6,321 bases of DNA from the NCBI GenBank assembly GCA_900550005.1, contig URQL01000103.1, positions 1 through 6,321 of the forward strand, in the 5' to 3' direction. Source of the DNA: an uncultured Erysipelotrichaceae bacterium (GTDB taxonomy: Bacteria; Bacillota_I; Bacilli_A; Erysipelotrichales; Coprobacillaceae). This document shows, piece by piece, positions 6,270 to 6,321 of this stretch; within the stretch, counting starts at the first letter, position 1, and each line of letters starts with the position of its first letter. The notes under the pieces are model-generated. The model saw only the letters and a list, made by a program, of their open reading frames with translations, searched no databases and was not told the origin of the DNA. Position numbers and translations under genes: made by a program.

Positions 6270-6321
6270 TGGTGGAGCCTAGGAGGATCGAACTCCTGAC
6301 CTCCTGCGTGCAAAGCAGGCG
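6270..6321 (-). tRNA. tRNA-Ala (anticodon UGC), 5' part cut by window edge
   Basis: On the minus strand the sequence has the anticodon stem CCTGC/GCAGG around TTTGCAC, with anticodon TGC at 6310-6312, decoding alanine. The T arm is AGGAG/CTCCT around TTCGATC. The 3' acceptor strand is AGGCTCC, with discriminator A and an encoded CCA (6270-6272). Counting back from the CCA places the anticodon exactly at nucleotides 34-36. About 24 bases of the 5' half (acceptor strand and D arm) lie beyond the window. It appears to be the last gene of a tRNA unit, because a terminator follows. Confidence 0.94.

Noticed and set aside
1..6321. CRISPR arrays, insertion sequences, attachment-site repeats or phage genes
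   Set aside because: No regularly spaced direct repeats, transposase or integrase coding sequence, or duplicated tRNA 3' ends were seen on reading both strands.

Overview
The window is AT-rich, and its gene content (a glmS ribozyme ahead of glmS, strong AGGAG-type ribosome binding sites, tRNA genes with encoded CCA) points to a low-GC Gram-positive bacterium (Bacillota). The protein style would suit an Erysipelotrichia- or Bacilli-like gut lineage, but that placement is an impression, not a demonstrated fact.

Layout, left to right. Positions 1-132 carry two minus-strand tRNA genes, tRNA-Asn(GUU) followed by tRNA-Glu(UUC), the latter cut by the window edge. A strong promoter with an extended -10 lies at 170-198. 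Next is glmM on the minus strand (254-1600), whose stop codon sits inside its own terminator. The 321-base divergent intergenic region (1601-1921) holds a glmM promoter, a glmS promoter and a glmS ribozyme that is predicted to cleave between 1750 and 1751. glmS then runs on the plus strand (1922-3730). A nested, bidirectional terminator (3734-3808) separates it from a convergent minus-strand gene for a PTS EIIC-like (PfoR-type) membrane protein (3807-4811). Upstream of that, on the same strand, is a MATE-family efflux transporter gene (4871-6215) broken by a frameshift near position 5930. At the right edge, a tRNA-Ala(UGC) gene with its own terminator runs toward the MATE gene.

How the parts work together: GlmS makes glucosamine-6-phosphate and GlmM converts it to glucosamine-1-phosphate, two successive steps toward UDP-GlcNAc and peptidoglycan. 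They are transcribed divergently, and the product of GlmS is the cofactor that triggers cleavage of the glmS leader. The most interesting unexplained structure is in that leader. The segment removed by cleavage is complementary to a segment just upstream of the glmS start, and that second segment can also pair with the Shine-Dalgarno sequence. This suggests, without proving, that cleavage may also control translation. No mobile element, CRISPR array or obviously new multi-gene system is visible. The window is mainly housekeeping genes plus two accessory membrane-protein genes, one of them decaying.
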